32,506 bases of DNA from assembly GCA_900545735.1 (NCBI GenBank), contig URAC01000003.1:1-32506 (forward strand), written 5' to 3'. Under the pieces are notes generated by a model, which saw only the letters and a list, made by a program, of their open reading frames with translations, ran no database searches and had not been told where the DNA came from. The DNA is from an uncultured Bacillota bacterium (GTDB lineage Bacteria > Bacillota > Clostridia > Christensenellales > UBA1242). A program made the position numbers and the translations under genes. Shown piece after piece: positions 1 to 7,951 of this stretch (the first letter of the stretch is position 1; every line of letters starts with the position of its first letter).

Positions 1-117
1 ATTTTAAGTTCATTTAATTGTAAATTACATAAGAAAATTTTGAAAAGCGAATAAAAGGCTATTATGTCGAAAATTCGTTTATTTTGAATTATAAATTCTT
101 TTAAGGGGGCTTAAATT

Positions 118-318
118 ATGAACTTTACACAAGATGTGCTTCTTGTACTTCTAATTGGTGTTATAGCGTCCGCTACTGACACGGACCTAGCAACAAATAC
201 AAATATTTTACTGCTAATTTTATTATTCCTTTCAACACAAGACAACACAAACAATGGCAGCTGCTGTTCATCAAATTTAGGCTGTGGACTATCTAGGACT
301 TCCTTTTTCCCAATTTAA
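118..318 (+). CDS. small hypothetical protein, 66 aa
   Basis: I do not recognise this small protein. A strong purine-rich Shine-Dalgarno (AAGGGGG, about 103-109) sits 8 bases before the ATG, and a possible -10 (TATAAA, 90-95) lies upstream, so it looks expressed. The protein has two hydrophobic stretches (residues about 7-18 and 28-38) separated by a polar TDTDLATNTN segment, and a short tail with CC and LGCG cysteines. It could be a small membrane or surface peptide. It is short and sits at the contig edge, and no family can be assigned, so it could also be a chance ORF with a good ribosome binding site. Confidence 0.42.
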   Translation: MNFTQDVLLVLLIGVIASATDTDLATNTNILLLILLFLSTQDNTNNGSCCSSNLGCGLSRTSFFPI

Positions 319-339
319 CATTTGATTAATAAATAAAAA

Positions 340-362
340 AAGATGTGCATTTTGCACATCTT
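340..362 (-). terminator. polA intrinsic terminator
   Basis: This is a perfect 10-bp stem (arm AAGATGTGCA, 340-349) with a TTT loop and the matching arm at 353-362. On the minus strand it is followed by a T-rich run (complement of the A-run at 333-339). The polA stop codon overlaps the stem. On the plus strand the tail is only weakly T-rich, so any effect on the small ORF upstream is uncertain. Confidence 0.8.
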
Positions 363-2889
363 ATTTGCATTCCAAAAGCGTTTTACCTTGGCTGACTGCA
401 ACAGGTAGTTTTACAGTTAAATTTATTACGCTTGTCATTTCTTCCTTTAAAATGTTCTTAACAGTTTCTATTTCATTTTTAGGGCAGTCAACAATCAATT
501 CATCGTGAATTTGAAGCACAAGTTTGCTTTCCAATTTTGCTTGTTGAATGCGATTATAAACACGCGTCATTGCAAGTTTAATGATATCTGATGCAGTTCC
601 TTGAAGGGGCATATTCATTGCAACACGCTCGCCAAATTTATATAACGCTTTGTTTTCTGCTTGAAGTTCTGGAATAAATCTAATTCTTCCAAAAAGCGTT
701 TTGGCATATCCAGTTTTTTTCGCTTCTTCAACGCATTCTTTCATATATCTTTTAACGCCTGGGAAGGTGTAGAAATATCTTTCTATATAATTTTTGGCTT
801 TGACAACAGATGTGTTTAAATTTTGAGATAATCCATATTCGCTAATTCCGTAAATTATGCCAAAATTGACAGTTTTAGCAACGCGCCTTTCATTTGCTGT
901 TATTTCAGAAATAGGCTTATCAAAAATATATGCTGCTGTGCTTGCGTGAATATCGTCGCCTTGTGCATAGGCTTTAAGCAAGTTTTCATCTTGGCTATAA
1001 TGAGCCATCAAACGCAATTCTATTTGATTATAGTCTGCTGAAACAAGGTTGCCATCGGCAAATCTTGAAATAAATGCTTTTCTTAAATGCTTGCCTTCTT
1101 CATCTCTAATTGGCAAGTTTTGCAAGTTAGGGTCTGATGACGCAAGTCTGCCTGTAGATGTTTGAATTTGGCTGAAAGTAGAATGAATATATCCAGCATT
1201 TTTCTTGGCAATTTCGCAAAATGGTTCAACATAGGTCGCTAAAAGCTTTTGAACTTTTCTATATCTCAAAATTTGCGAAACGATTTCGTGTTGTTCTTCA
1301 ATTTGAACTAAAACTTCAACGCTTGTTGATTTTTTAACATTTTTTGGAAGCACTAAGCCAAGTTTGTCGAACAAGATTTCCATCAACACTTTAGGGGAGT
1401 TAATCTTGAATTTTTCGCCTGCAAGTTCATAAATTTTTGATGTTATTTCATCAAGTTCTTCAGATAAAATTATTTTGGATTGTTCAAGTTCGTTAACATC
1501 AACTAACAGTCCATTTTTTTCCATATTAAACAAAACATCAACAAGCGGCATTTCAATCTTGTCAAACAAATCGTCAACGCCAAATTCCTTCATTTCATCT
1601 TGTAAAATTTTTACTTCATTAAAATAGCAAACAGGTGATGGAAGTTCGTTGACTTTTGTGCTTTTTGTTAAGACATATCTTGCGATAGCGATATCAAAAG
1701 CGTTGTTTGAAATGACAATATTGTAATTATCAAAAATGTGCATATGTTTTTTTAAGTCATAGCAGATTTTTAAAATGCTTTTTGATTGAAAAATTGGTGC
1801 AAGTTGTTTGATTGCATCTTCTAAAGTTAAAGTTGATGAAAACATTGAGATATCTTCATTGAAGACATATTCAAAATTAGGTGAGCAGGCCATTTTAAAT
1901 CCATTTGTAAAATCAAAAGCGATGCGACCTTCTTCTTTGATATATTTGATGACTTCATTCAATTTTTCAATGCTTTCTATCTTTACAGTTTCATATTCAG
2001 TGCTGTTAGGCTTAACTTGCTCTTGAATGTTGTCTGCGAAGATTTCATTTCTTCTCATCAATGATTTAAAATCATATCTCTTAAAAAATTCATAAACTTT
2101 TTCATTGTATGGGAAAGTGTATTTTAAATCTTCAAGTTTATATTTTAAGTTTACTTTTCTATCTATTGTGGCAAGGCGTTTTGAAATCTCTGCCATTTCT
2201 TTACCATTAATCAATTTTTCTTTAACGCTTTGCTTGGAAATTTTATCAATATTTGCATAGATGTTATCTACAGTTCCAAATTCTTCAAGTAGTGAAAGGG
2301 CGGTTTTGTCGCCAATTCCGCTTACGCCTGGAATATTGTCTGAAGCGTCGCCGCGCAGCGCTTTATATTCAACAATTTGACTTGGAGTTAACCCCATAAG
2401 TTCCTTTAATTTTTTCTCATCAACTGCCTCAATCTCGCTCACGCCTTTTTTAGTGAAATATACAGTTGTTTTGTCGTCTATTAATTGAAATAAATCTCTA
2501 TCGCCTGAAAGTATGATTTTTTCAACATTTTCTTCTTTGGAAATTGTACCAATAATGTCATCTGCTTCAATGCCATTTTTTTCAAAATATTTGATGTTCA
2601 TACTGTTTAAAAGTTCTTTCAATATAGGCATTTGAACGGCAAGTTCTTCCGGCATACCTTTTCTTTTGCCTTTATATTCAGCATATATGTCGTTTCTAAA
2701 AGTTTTTTTAGCAAAATCAAAAGCAACGGCGATGTATTTTGGCTTGTATTCTAAAATACTTTTTGTCAAAATGTTTGAAAAGCCATAAACTGCGTTTGAA
2801 AACTCTCCAAATTGATTTGTCAAAAGTGGAAGAGCATAAAAAGCCCTATTTACAATGCTATTGCCGTCAATGATTAATAATTTTTCCAT
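361..2889 (-). CDS. polA: DNA polymerase I
   Basis: This 842-residue family A DNA polymerase fills gaps and removes primers in replication and repair. The N-terminal 5'-nuclease domain (residues about 1-290) has DGNSIVNRAF, EADDIIGT, ILSGDRDLFQL and DASDNIPGVSGIGDKTA. The middle domain (about 300-460) is a degenerate 3'-5' exonuclease: where the DxE metal motif would lie the sequence reads IAFDFTN, so proofreading is probably absent, as in Bacillus and Taq enzymes. The polymerase domain has motif A (DYNQIELR, D619), motif B (RRVAKTVNFGIIYG, about 668) and motif C (HDEL, about 795). There is no ribosome binding site. A TATAAT box ends 6 bases before the ATG, which suggests a leaderless transcript. 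The gene stands alone on this strand and ends at a hairpin terminator. Confidence 0.97.
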   Translation of the reverse strand: MEKLLIIDGNSIVNRAFYALPLLTNQFGEFSNAVYGFSNILTKSILEYKPKYIAVAFDFAKKTFRNDIYAEYKGKRKGMPEELAVQMPILKELLNSMNIKYFEKNGIEADDIIGTISKEENVEKIILSGDRDLFQLIDDKTTVYFTKKGVSEIEAVDEKKLKELMGLTPSQIVEYKALRGDASDNIPGVSGIGDKTALSLLEEFGTVDNIYANIDKISKQSVKEKLINGKEMAEISKRLATIDRKVNLKYKLEDLKYTFPYNEKVYEFFKRYDFKSLMRRNEIFADNIQEQVKPNSTEYETVKIESIEKLNEVIKYIKEEGRIAFDFTNGFKMACSPNFEYVFNEDISMFSSTLTLEDAIKQLAPIFQSKSILKICYDLKKHMHIFDNYNIVISNNAFDIAIARYVLTKSTKVNELPSPVCYFNEVKILQDEMKEFGVDDLFDKIEMPLVDVLFNMEKNGLLVDVNELEQSKIILSEELDEITSKIYELAGEKFKINSPKVLMEILFDKLGLVLPKNVKKSTSVEVLVQIEEQHEIVSQILRYRKVQKLLATYVEPFCEIAKKNAGYIHSTFSQIQTSTGRLASSDPNLQNLPIRDEEGKHLRKAFISRFADGNLVSADYNQIELRLMAHYSQDENLLKAYAQGDDIHASTAAYIFDKPISEITANERRVAKTVNFGIIYGISEYGLSQNLNTSVVKAKNYIERYFYTFPGVKRYMKECVEEAKKTGYAKTLFGRIRFIPELQAENKALYKFGERVAMNMPLQGTASDIIKLAMTRVYNRIQQAKLESKLVLQIHDELIVDCPKNEIETVKNILKEEMTSVINLTVKLPVAVSQGKTLLECK

Positions 2890-2895
2890 AGATTA

Positions 2896-2924
2896 ATTAT
2901 AACCCAATTTAACGATTTTCACAA
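2896..2924 (-). promoter_or_regulatory. polA promoter, leaderless geometry
   Basis: On the minus strand TTGTGA (2924-2919), a 17-bp spacer and TATAAT (2901-2896) are followed after only TAATCT by the polA ATG at 2889. Transcription should start at or within a base or two of the ATG. It is divergent from the hslV promoter about 40 bp away. Confidence 0.65.
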
Positions 2925-2962
2925 GCAAAATTGAAAGTTGTATTTTAAAGTGCTTAAACATT

Positions 2963-2990
2963 TTGATAAAAAATTTTTTCGTTATATAAT
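2963..2990 (+). promoter_or_regulatory. hslVU promoter
   Basis: TTGATA (2963-2968), a 16-bp spacer and TATAAT (2985-2990) precede a short leader containing the Shine-Dalgarno GGAGG of hslV. It reads away from the polA promoter. Confidence 0.65.
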
Positions 2991-3006
2991 GACAGTCGGA
3001 GGATTT

Positions 3007-3543
3007 ATGGAACAACTTAGAGGAACAACAATATGTGCCGTTAAAAAAGATGGCAAAACTGCAATCGCAGGTGATGGACAAGTAACTATGCAACAAAGCG
3101 TTATTTTTAAAGACAACGCTGTTAAAGTTAGAAGAATTTATAATGACCAAGTTATAATAGGATTTGCTGGTGGCGTGGCAGATGCTTTTAGTTTGTGTGA
3201 AAGATTTGAAGAAATGTTAAATAAATATTCTGGAAATTTGATGCGTAGCGCTGTTGAACTTGCTCAACTTTGGAGAAGTGATAAAGCTCTTAGAAAACTT
3301 GAAGCAATGATGATTGTTGCAGACAAAGAAAAATTACTCATAGTTTCTGGAATGGGTGATGTAATTGACCCACAAGATGGCATTTGTGCTATTGGCTCAG
3401 GTGGAAATTATGCTCTTGCAGCCGCTAAAGCATTAATTGAAAATACAAATCTATCTGCTAGAGAAATTGCAGAAAAATCACTTCGAATTGCTGGCAAAAT
3501 ATGTGTCTTTACAAACGACCATATAACAGTTGAAGAAGTATAA
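3007..3543 (+). CDS. hslV: ATP-dependent protease subunit HslV (ClpQ)
   Basis: This is the peptidase subunit of the cytoplasmic HslUV protease, a proteasome-like Ntn-hydrolase of 178 residues here. I chose the ATG at 3007 because GGAGG lies just upstream; an in-frame ATG at 2938 lies ahead of the promoter. The N-terminus MEQLRG-TTICAVKKDGKTA matches HslV enzymes that cleave a short propeptide to expose the catalytic threonine (T7 here). The family motif AGDGQVT follows, with GFAGGVADAF and IGSGGNYALAAAKAL later. The gene is 10 bases ahead of hslU and shares its promoter. A CodW-type N-terminal serine variant is excluded because the TT pair is present. Confidence 0.95.
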   Translation: MEQLRGTTICAVKKDGKTAIAGDGQVTMQQSVIFKDNAVKVRRIYNDQVIIGFAGGVADAFSLCERFEEMLNKYSGNLMRSAVELAQLWRSDKALRKLEAMMIVADKEKLLIVSGMGDVIDPQDGICAIGSGGNYALAAAKALIENTNLSAREIAEKSLRIAGKICVFTNDHITVEEV

Positions 3544-3553
3544 GGAGAGAAGT

Positions 3554-4855
3554 ATGAATTTAACACCAAAACAAATTGTTGACGAATTAAATGAATATAT
3601 TATTGGTCAAGATGAAGCAAAAAGAGCAGTTGCTATTGCGTTGAGGAATAGATATAGGCGCAGCAAATTGCCTAAAGAGATAAGGGAAGAAATAACACCA
3701 AAAAATATAATTATGAAAGGTCCAACTGGGGTTGGAAAAACGGAAATTGCAAGAAGGCTCGCAAAACTTGTAAAAGCACCTTTTGTAAAGATTGAAGCAA
3801 CAAAATACACCGAAGTGGGCTATGTTGGCAGAGATGTTGAAAGTATGGTCAGAGATTTGGTCGATGTTTCAGTCCGTATGGTCAAAGATGAAAAACAACA
3901 CGAAGTTGAAGAAAAAGCAAGAAATGTTGTTGAAACAAAACTCTTTGATGCTTTGTATAATGCCAAGAAAAATCAAAATCCTGAATTAGATAGAGAAGTC
4001 TTTAAAAAGGAATATGACGAAGGCAAATTTAACGACGATATGGTCGAAATTGAAGTTAAAGAAGCCCCAAAAGCAATAGGAATTATGCCTGGCGCTCCTG
4101 AAATAAGCATTGGCAATGTTTTTGAAGGCTTATTCCCTAAACAAAAGCGTAGAAAAAAAGTTAAACTAGTTGAAGCAAAAGAAATCTTGCTCGCTGAAGA
4201 ATGCGATAAGTTGATTGATGACGAAAGCGTAAATGCTGAAGCATTAAGAAGAGCGGAAGAAGAAGGAATTATCTTTATTGATGAAATAGATAAGGTTATT
4301 GGCAAAGGCGGCAATGTTGGCTCTGGCCCTGATGTTTCTCGCGAGGGCGTTCAAAGGGATATTTTGCCAATAGTTGAAGGCTCCACAGTTTCCACAAAAT
4401 ATGGCAATATCAAAACTGACTATATTCTTTTCATTGCTTCTGGCGCTTTCCACGTTTCAAAAATTGAAGATATGATTCCAGAATTGCAAGGAAGGTTTCC
4501 AATTAGGGTTGAATTGAAAAATTTGACAAAGAACGATTTTGTTAAAATCTTATCTCAACCTAAAAACGCTGTTACAATGCAATATGCAAAACTTTTGGAA
4601 GTGGACAATATCAATCTTAAATTTACAGATGAAGCGTTGGAAGAAATCGCAGAAATTGCAGAAGCGGAAAATGAAACTCAAGAAAATATTGGCGCAAGAA
4701 GGTTGCACACAATAATTGAAATGTTGTTAGACGATATTTCTTATAATGCAACAGGTGAACAGCCATTGACTGATGTAGTTATTGACAAAGCGTATGTTCA
4801 AAAGGCTTTTTCAGAAACTAAGAAAAAATTTGATTTGAAAAAATATATTTTATAA
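3554..4855 (+). CDS. hslU: HslU ATPase, unfoldase of HslUV
   Basis: This AAA+ unfoldase caps HslV and threads substrates into it. The protein has 433 residues from the ATG at 3554, chosen because AAGGAGAG ends 5 bases before it; an in-frame ATG at 3530 lies inside hslV. Visible motifs are Walker A GPTGVGKT (56-63), the pore loop GYVG (89-92), a charged inserted I-domain (about 110-230), Walker B IIFIDEID, and the sensor/arginine region ELQGRFPIRVEL. The C-terminus KKYIL matches the tail that docks into HslV. The length is close to the usual 440-460. It forms an operon with hslV, and the next gene starts 2 bases after its stop. Confidence 0.96.
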   Translation: MNLTPKQIVDELNEYIIGQDEAKRAVAIALRNRYRRSKLPKEIREEITPKNIIMKGPTGVGKTEIARRLAKLVKAPFVKIEATKYTEVGYVGRDVESMVRDLVDVSVRMVKDEKQHEVEEKARNVVETKLFDALYNAKKNQNPELDREVFKKEYDEGKFNDDMVEIEVKEAPKAIGIMPGAPEISIGNVFEGLFPKQKRRKKVKLVEAKEILLAEECDKLIDDESVNAEALRRAEEEGIIFIDEIDKVIGKGGNVGSGPDVSREGVQRDILPIVEGSTVSTKYGNIKTDYILFIASGAFHVSKIEDMIPELQGRFPIRVELKNLTKNDFVKILSQPKNAVTMQYAKLLEVDNINLKFTDEALEEIAEIAEAENETQENIGARRLHTIIEMLLDDISYNATGEQPLTDVVIDKAYVQKAFSETKKKFDLKKYIL

Positions 4856-4857
4856 TT

Positions 4858-5556
4858 ATGGAACAATTTAAACGAACAATAATGCTTTTAGGCGAAGATA
4901 AATTTGAAAAGTTGAACAAAAGCCATATTTTAGTTGTTGGCGTTGGCGGTGTTGGCGGATATGTGGCTGAATTTTTGGTGCGAACAGGTGTTGGAAATAT
5001 AACAATAGTAGACCAAGATGTTGTGGATATAACAAATTTGAATAGGCAAATAATAGCAACAAATTCCACATTGAATATGCCAAAAGTTGAAGCATTGAAA
5101 GCAAGGCTGTTAGATATCAATAAAAATTTGAAGATTAATTGCATATATGAGCGTGTCAGCGATGAAAATGTCCAAGAAATTTTAAAACTTGACCATTTTG
5201 ATTATGTCATTGATGCAATAGATAGCACAAAAGATAAGATAAGTTTGATTTGCAATTCTAAAAGGCTCAATTTGCCAATCATTTCAGCGCTAGGGGCTGG
5301 AAATAGAACTGGCTTGCCAAATTATGAAGTCAAAGATATTTATAAAACATCAGATGACGGCTTGGCACGCGTTATTAGAAAAGCATTGAGAGAAAATGAG
5401 ATTGCAAGTTTAGATGTTGCTATTTCAACAATAAAGCCTGTAAAACCAGTTCAAGAAAATGACTCAGGTCAACGAAATATTGGCTCTCTAGTTTATTTTC
5501 CTGCTAGTTGTGCGGCCGTAATTTCAAGTTATGTTGTAGAAAAATTAACAAATTAG
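4858..5556 (+). CDS. tcdA: TcdA-type E1-like enzyme (tRNA threonylcarbamoyladenosine dehydratase)
   Basis: This ThiF/MoeB/HesA-family protein adenylates a carboxylate. The N-terminal MEQFKRTIMLLGEDKFEKL followed by the Rossmann motif GVGGVGGYVAE and NLNRQI is the pattern of TcdA (CsdL), which cyclises t6A37 in tRNAs to ct6A. DYVIDAIDSTKDK is the adenylation-pocket region. At 232 residues it is slightly shorter than typical (250-270). It starts 2 bases after hslU with no clear Shine-Dalgarno, so translation may depend on coupling. A TATAAT-like string overlaps the hslU stop but is too close to the ATG to be a normal promoter. No CsdA/CsdE partner is in the window, and other ThiF-like roles cannot be fully excluded. 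Confidence 0.85.
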   Translation: MEQFKRTIMLLGEDKFEKLNKSHILVVGVGGVGGYVAEFLVRTGVGNITIVDQDVVDITNLNRQIIATNSTLNMPKVEALKARLLDINKNLKINCIYERVSDENVQEILKLDHFDYVIDAIDSTKDKISLICNSKRLNLPIISALGAGNRTGLPNYEVKDIYKTSDDGLARVIRKALRENEIASLDVAISTIKPVKPVQENDSGQRNIGSLVYFPASCAAVISSYVVEKLTN

Positions 5557-5566
5557 CATAGTTTAT

Positions 5567-5595
5567 TTGCAAAATTTTACAAATATGTTTATTAT
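5567..5595 (+). promoter_or_regulatory. promoter before the RseC-like gene
   Basis: TTGCAA (5567-5572), a 17-bp spacer and TATTAT (5590-5595) lie just after the tcdA stop. An AAGGG ribosome binding site and the ATG at 5613 follow. Confidence 0.5.
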
Positions 5596-5612
5596 CATAA
5601 TAAGGGTGAAAA

Positions 5613-5972
5613 ATGGAAAAAAATATTATATCAAAAGAAGCAAAAATTGAAGAAGTAATGAAAAATAAAGCGCTAGTTTCATATAGCGATGGAGAAAACA
5701 CAAAAAAGGTAGTAGCGCGCGTTAAAAACAAAAAAATTGGTGATGTTGTAACGCTTTATAAGGCTCCAAAACTTAAAACTTGGCAAAACTTGTTGCTAAT
5801 TTTAATGCCTTTATTCTTGTTTTTATGTGGCTTTGGCTTTGGCTTTTTCTTTAAAAACGACTTATATCATTACATATTAGCTGCATCACTTGCAGTTTTT
5901 GGCTTTGCTACTGCGGCAGCTATAAAGTTGATTATAAATAAATTTGCAATTCAAGCATATTATTGCGAATAA
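5613..5972 (+). CDS. RseC/MucC-like small membrane protein
   Basis: This 119-residue protein has a soluble N-terminal beta-rich part (KIEEVMKNKALVSYSD...KKIGDVVTLYKAPKL) followed by two transmembrane segments (residues about 58-79 and 84-108). That layout, with a GD-V-x-L motif just before a two-helix hairpin, resembles the SoxR-reducing/RseC family (PF04246). The N-terminal cysteines usual in that family are absent; the only cysteines I see are one within the first helix and one at the C-terminus. In clostridial genomes RseC-like proteins are often near Rnf or electron-transfer genes, but here the neighbour is thioredoxin. The family call is by pattern only, so 'two-helix membrane protein of unknown function' is the safe description. 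Confidence 0.55.
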   Translation: MEKNIISKEAKIEEVMKNKALVSYSDGENTKKVVARVKNKKIGDVVTLYKAPKLKTWQNLLLILMPLFLFLCGFGFGFFFKNDLYHYILAASLAVFGFATAAAIKLIINKFAIQAYYCE

Positions 5973-5998
5973 AAGGCAAATTAAAAAAGAGGTGTTTT

Positions 5999-6310
5999 AT
6001 GAAAGTTGTAAATGAAAAAGAATTTAATGATATTATCAAAAGCAAAAAAGTTGTATTGGTTGATTTTTTTGCTACTTGGTGTGGGCCTTGCAGAATGCTT
6101 TCTCCAATCCTTGAAGAAGTAAGCGAAGAAGCAAATGGCGAATATGAAATTGTTAAGGTCGATGTTGATGAAAGTTATGACCTTGCAAAGAAATTTGGCA
6201 TTATGAGCGTTCCAACAATGATTATCTTCCAAGATGGCGTGGAAGCGGAAAAAATTATTGGACTTAGGTCAAAAGATGATATAGTCGAAACAATAAAAAC
6301 ATATCTATAA
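5999..6310 (+). CDS. trxA: thioredoxin
   Basis: This is a cytoplasmic dithiol-disulfide oxidoreductase with a single thioredoxin fold, 103 residues. The active site is WCGPC (W27, C28, C31) within VDFFATWCGPCRMLSP. The cis-proline segment SVPTMIIF and the GLRSKDDI C-terminal helix match the classic type. The ATG at 5999 is preferred over an upstream in-frame ATG because AAGAGGTG lies 6 bases before it. It is probably co-transcribed with the RseC-like gene and ends at a hairpin terminator. Confidence 0.95.
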   Translation: MKVVNEKEFNDIIKSKKVVLVDFFATWCGPCRMLSPILEEVSEEANGEYEIVKVDVDESYDLAKKFGIMSVPTMIIFQDGVEAEKIIGLRSKDDIVETIKTYL

Positions 6311-6337
6311 TTTAAAATTCAACAAAATATAACTTAT

Positions 6338-6371
6338 AAGTTCCCATATTTATTTGGGAATTTTATTTTTT
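6338..6371 (+). terminator. terminator after trxA
   Basis: AAGTTCCCA (6338-6346) pairs with TGGGAATTT (6355-6363, one G-U), with an 8-nt AT-rich loop, followed by a T-rich tail to 6371. The downstream gene's possible -35 (TTGGGA, 6354-6359) overlaps the 3' arm. Confidence 0.8.
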
Positions 6372-6388
6372 TGAATTATAATGCAAGC

Positions 6389-7099
6389 ATGATTTGGGTT
6401 GTAATAGGCGTTATAGTTTTGTTTTTGATATTGGCTCTTTCAATAGCCACATATTCTGGCGCGCAATTACAAGACACTTATGAAAGATATAGCCACGAAC
6501 CTTGCTATGCAAAGATAACCGGCGGGCAATTTGCACTTATGGTTGCAGAAAAAATAACTCATAATAGGATTAAAGTTGCTAGAACGGCAGGAGTTCTTAC
6601 TGACGCTTATAGCACGCGTGCTAAAACTGTTGTTATATCAGACGAAACTTGTGATACTGCCTCAGTTGCAGCATTGACCATCGTTGCACACGAATTTGGC
6701 CACGCATTGCAAGATTTAAACAATTCTAAAAAATTTAGATTAAACATCATTTTGATGAAAGTAACTAGATGGCTTGGATATTTTATGATGCCACTTGCAT
6801 TGATTGGGCTGTTTATCTTGCTTGTTTTTCAAGATTTGTATGTTGTTGGCATAATTTTATTAGCTTTGAGTGCTTTGATATTTTTAGTTGCTTTACTACT
6901 CAAATTTTTATCAATTCCATTAGAGCGTGATGCTTCTCATCGCGGTTTAAAAATTCTAAAAGAAATGAATGTGATGGAAGAAGATGAATTAAAAATGGCT
7001 CAAGAATTATTGCGTTCAGCACTTTTAACTTATATAGGGGACTTTTTGCGCGCTATATTATGGTGGACTTTCTTGACAAGACGCTCAAAAATGTTTTAA
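6389..7099 (+). CDS. YugP-like membrane zinc metallopeptidase, copy 1
   Basis: The protein belongs to the PF04298 'putative neutral zinc metallopeptidase' family (B. subtilis YugP). It is 236 residues from the ATG at 6389. An N-terminal transmembrane helix (about 3-22) is followed by a catalytic segment with HEFGH (H101-H105) inside IVAHEFGHALQ, then hydrophobic segments (about 125-175) and LERDAS, where the third ligand of this family is expected. There is no ribosome binding site. TATAAT (6377-6382) ends 6 bases before this ATG, so the mRNA may be leaderless; an alternative TTG at 6371 lies ahead of the -10. The next gene is a paralogue. Confidence 0.82.
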   Translation: MIWVVIGVIVLFLILALSIATYSGAQLQDTYERYSHEPCYAKITGGQFALMVAEKITHNRIKVARTAGVLTDAYSTRAKTVVISDETCDTASVAALTIVAHEFGHALQDLNNSKKFRLNIILMKVTRWLGYFMMPLALIGLFILLVFQDLYVVGIILLALSALIFLVALLLKFLSIPLERDASHRGLKILKEMNVMEEDELKMAQELLRSALLTYIGDFLRAILWWTFLTRRSKMF

Positions 7100-7142
7100 A
7101 TTATAAACAAGCGTAATAAAATATTATAAAAGGAATGAATTT

Positions 7143-7862
7143 ATGGGATTTGCATATTGGGAATATATCTTAATGGGAATAATTTTAATTCCAGGTTTAA
7201 TTTTTGCAGCAATCGCTCAAGCAAGAGTTAACAGTGCATATAAAGAATACTCACAAGTTATGTCAAATAAAAATATTGCAGCAAAAGATGCGGCAAGGCA
7301 AATTTTAGATGGCGCAGGGCTAAGCAATGTTTCCATTGAAAGCGTTAGCGGCAGATTGACAGACCATTATGACCCTAAAAGCAATGTCGTTAGGTTGTCA
7401 GAAGATATCTATAACTCAACCTCCATCGCAGCCTTAGGTGTTGCAATGCACGAAGTAGGGCACGCAATACAACATAATAAAGGCTATATTCCAGCCAAAA
7501 TTAGAAGTTTTGCTATCGGCTTTTCAAATATTTCTTCATATTTTTTGTGGCCTCTAGTTATAATCGGTTTGGTTTATAATTTCTTATATTTTGATGGCAT
7601 CATTGGCACAATTTGCCTTTGGTCAGGAATTGCATTCTTTGGGCTTGCAGTGCTTGTCAATCTTGCAACTCTTCCAGTTGAATATAACGCCTCAAATAGA
7701 GCGTTAAAGATACTTGAATCAACAAATATGTTGGACGAGTCTGAACTCCCTGGTTGCAAAAAAGTGCTCAGAGCGGCAGGATTAACTTATGTTGCAGCAC
7801 TTATTGTTTCTATATTGAATTTATTAAGGTTTGTTTTAGTGTTTGCTAGGGATAAAGATTAA
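7143..7862 (+). CDS. YugP-like membrane zinc metallopeptidase, copy 2
   Basis: This second PF04298-type protease has 239 residues: an N-terminal helix (about 8-25), HEVGH (H103-H107) in AMHEVGHAIQ, a hydrophobic hairpin (about 128-177) and LPVEYNAS in the position of LERDAS in copy 1. The two genes are tandem, 43 bases apart, and share overall layout but are clearly diverged, so the duplication is not recent. AAAAGGA precedes the ATG. The substrate is unknown. Members of this family are inner-membrane proteases with little functional data. Confidence 0.85.
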   Translation: MGFAYWEYILMGIILIPGLIFAAIAQARVNSAYKEYSQVMSNKNIAAKDAARQILDGAGLSNVSIESVSGRLTDHYDPKSNVVRLSEDIYNSTSIAALGVAMHEVGHAIQHNKGYIPAKIRSFAIGFSNISSYFLWPLVIIGLVYNFLYFDGIIGTICLWSGIAFFGLAVLVNLATLPVEYNASNRALKILESTNMLDESELPGCKKVLRAAGLTYVAALIVSILNLLRFVLVFARDKD

Positions 7863-7904
7863 ACAAATTGACCATTTTTTCGACATTTATATAAATCGAA
7901 CCCA

Positions 7905-7943
7905 AAAATTTTGTAATTTTTTGTAAAAATTTACAAAATTTTT
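7905..7943 (+). terminator. AT-rich hairpin after the YugP pair
   Basis: AAAAATTTTGTAA (7905-7917) and its exact complement (7931-7943) form a 13-bp stem around a loop that can itself fold. Ts follow. It probably terminates the protease transcript, but it sits just upstream of the next promoter and could also be an operator. Confidence 0.55.
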
Positions 7944-7951
7944 TATTTTAT

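Noticed and set aside
46..59. GCGAATAAAAGGC at 47-59 and again at 5965-5977
   Set aside because: A 13-base match without symmetry or a shared context, in AT-rich sequence; likely chance.
2938..3006. Longer N-terminus of HslV
   Set aside because: The added 23 residues cover the promoter and the Shine-Dalgarno, while the ATG at 3007 gives the family N-terminus MEQLRG-TT.
2893..3150. 85-aa minus-strand ORF opposite the start of hslV
   Set aside because: It overlaps hslV and both divergent promoters and has no ribosome binding site.
4851..4856. TATAAT before tcdA as a promoter
   Set aside because: It ends 1 base before the ATG, so transcription would start inside the gene; it is part of the AT-rich hslU stop region.
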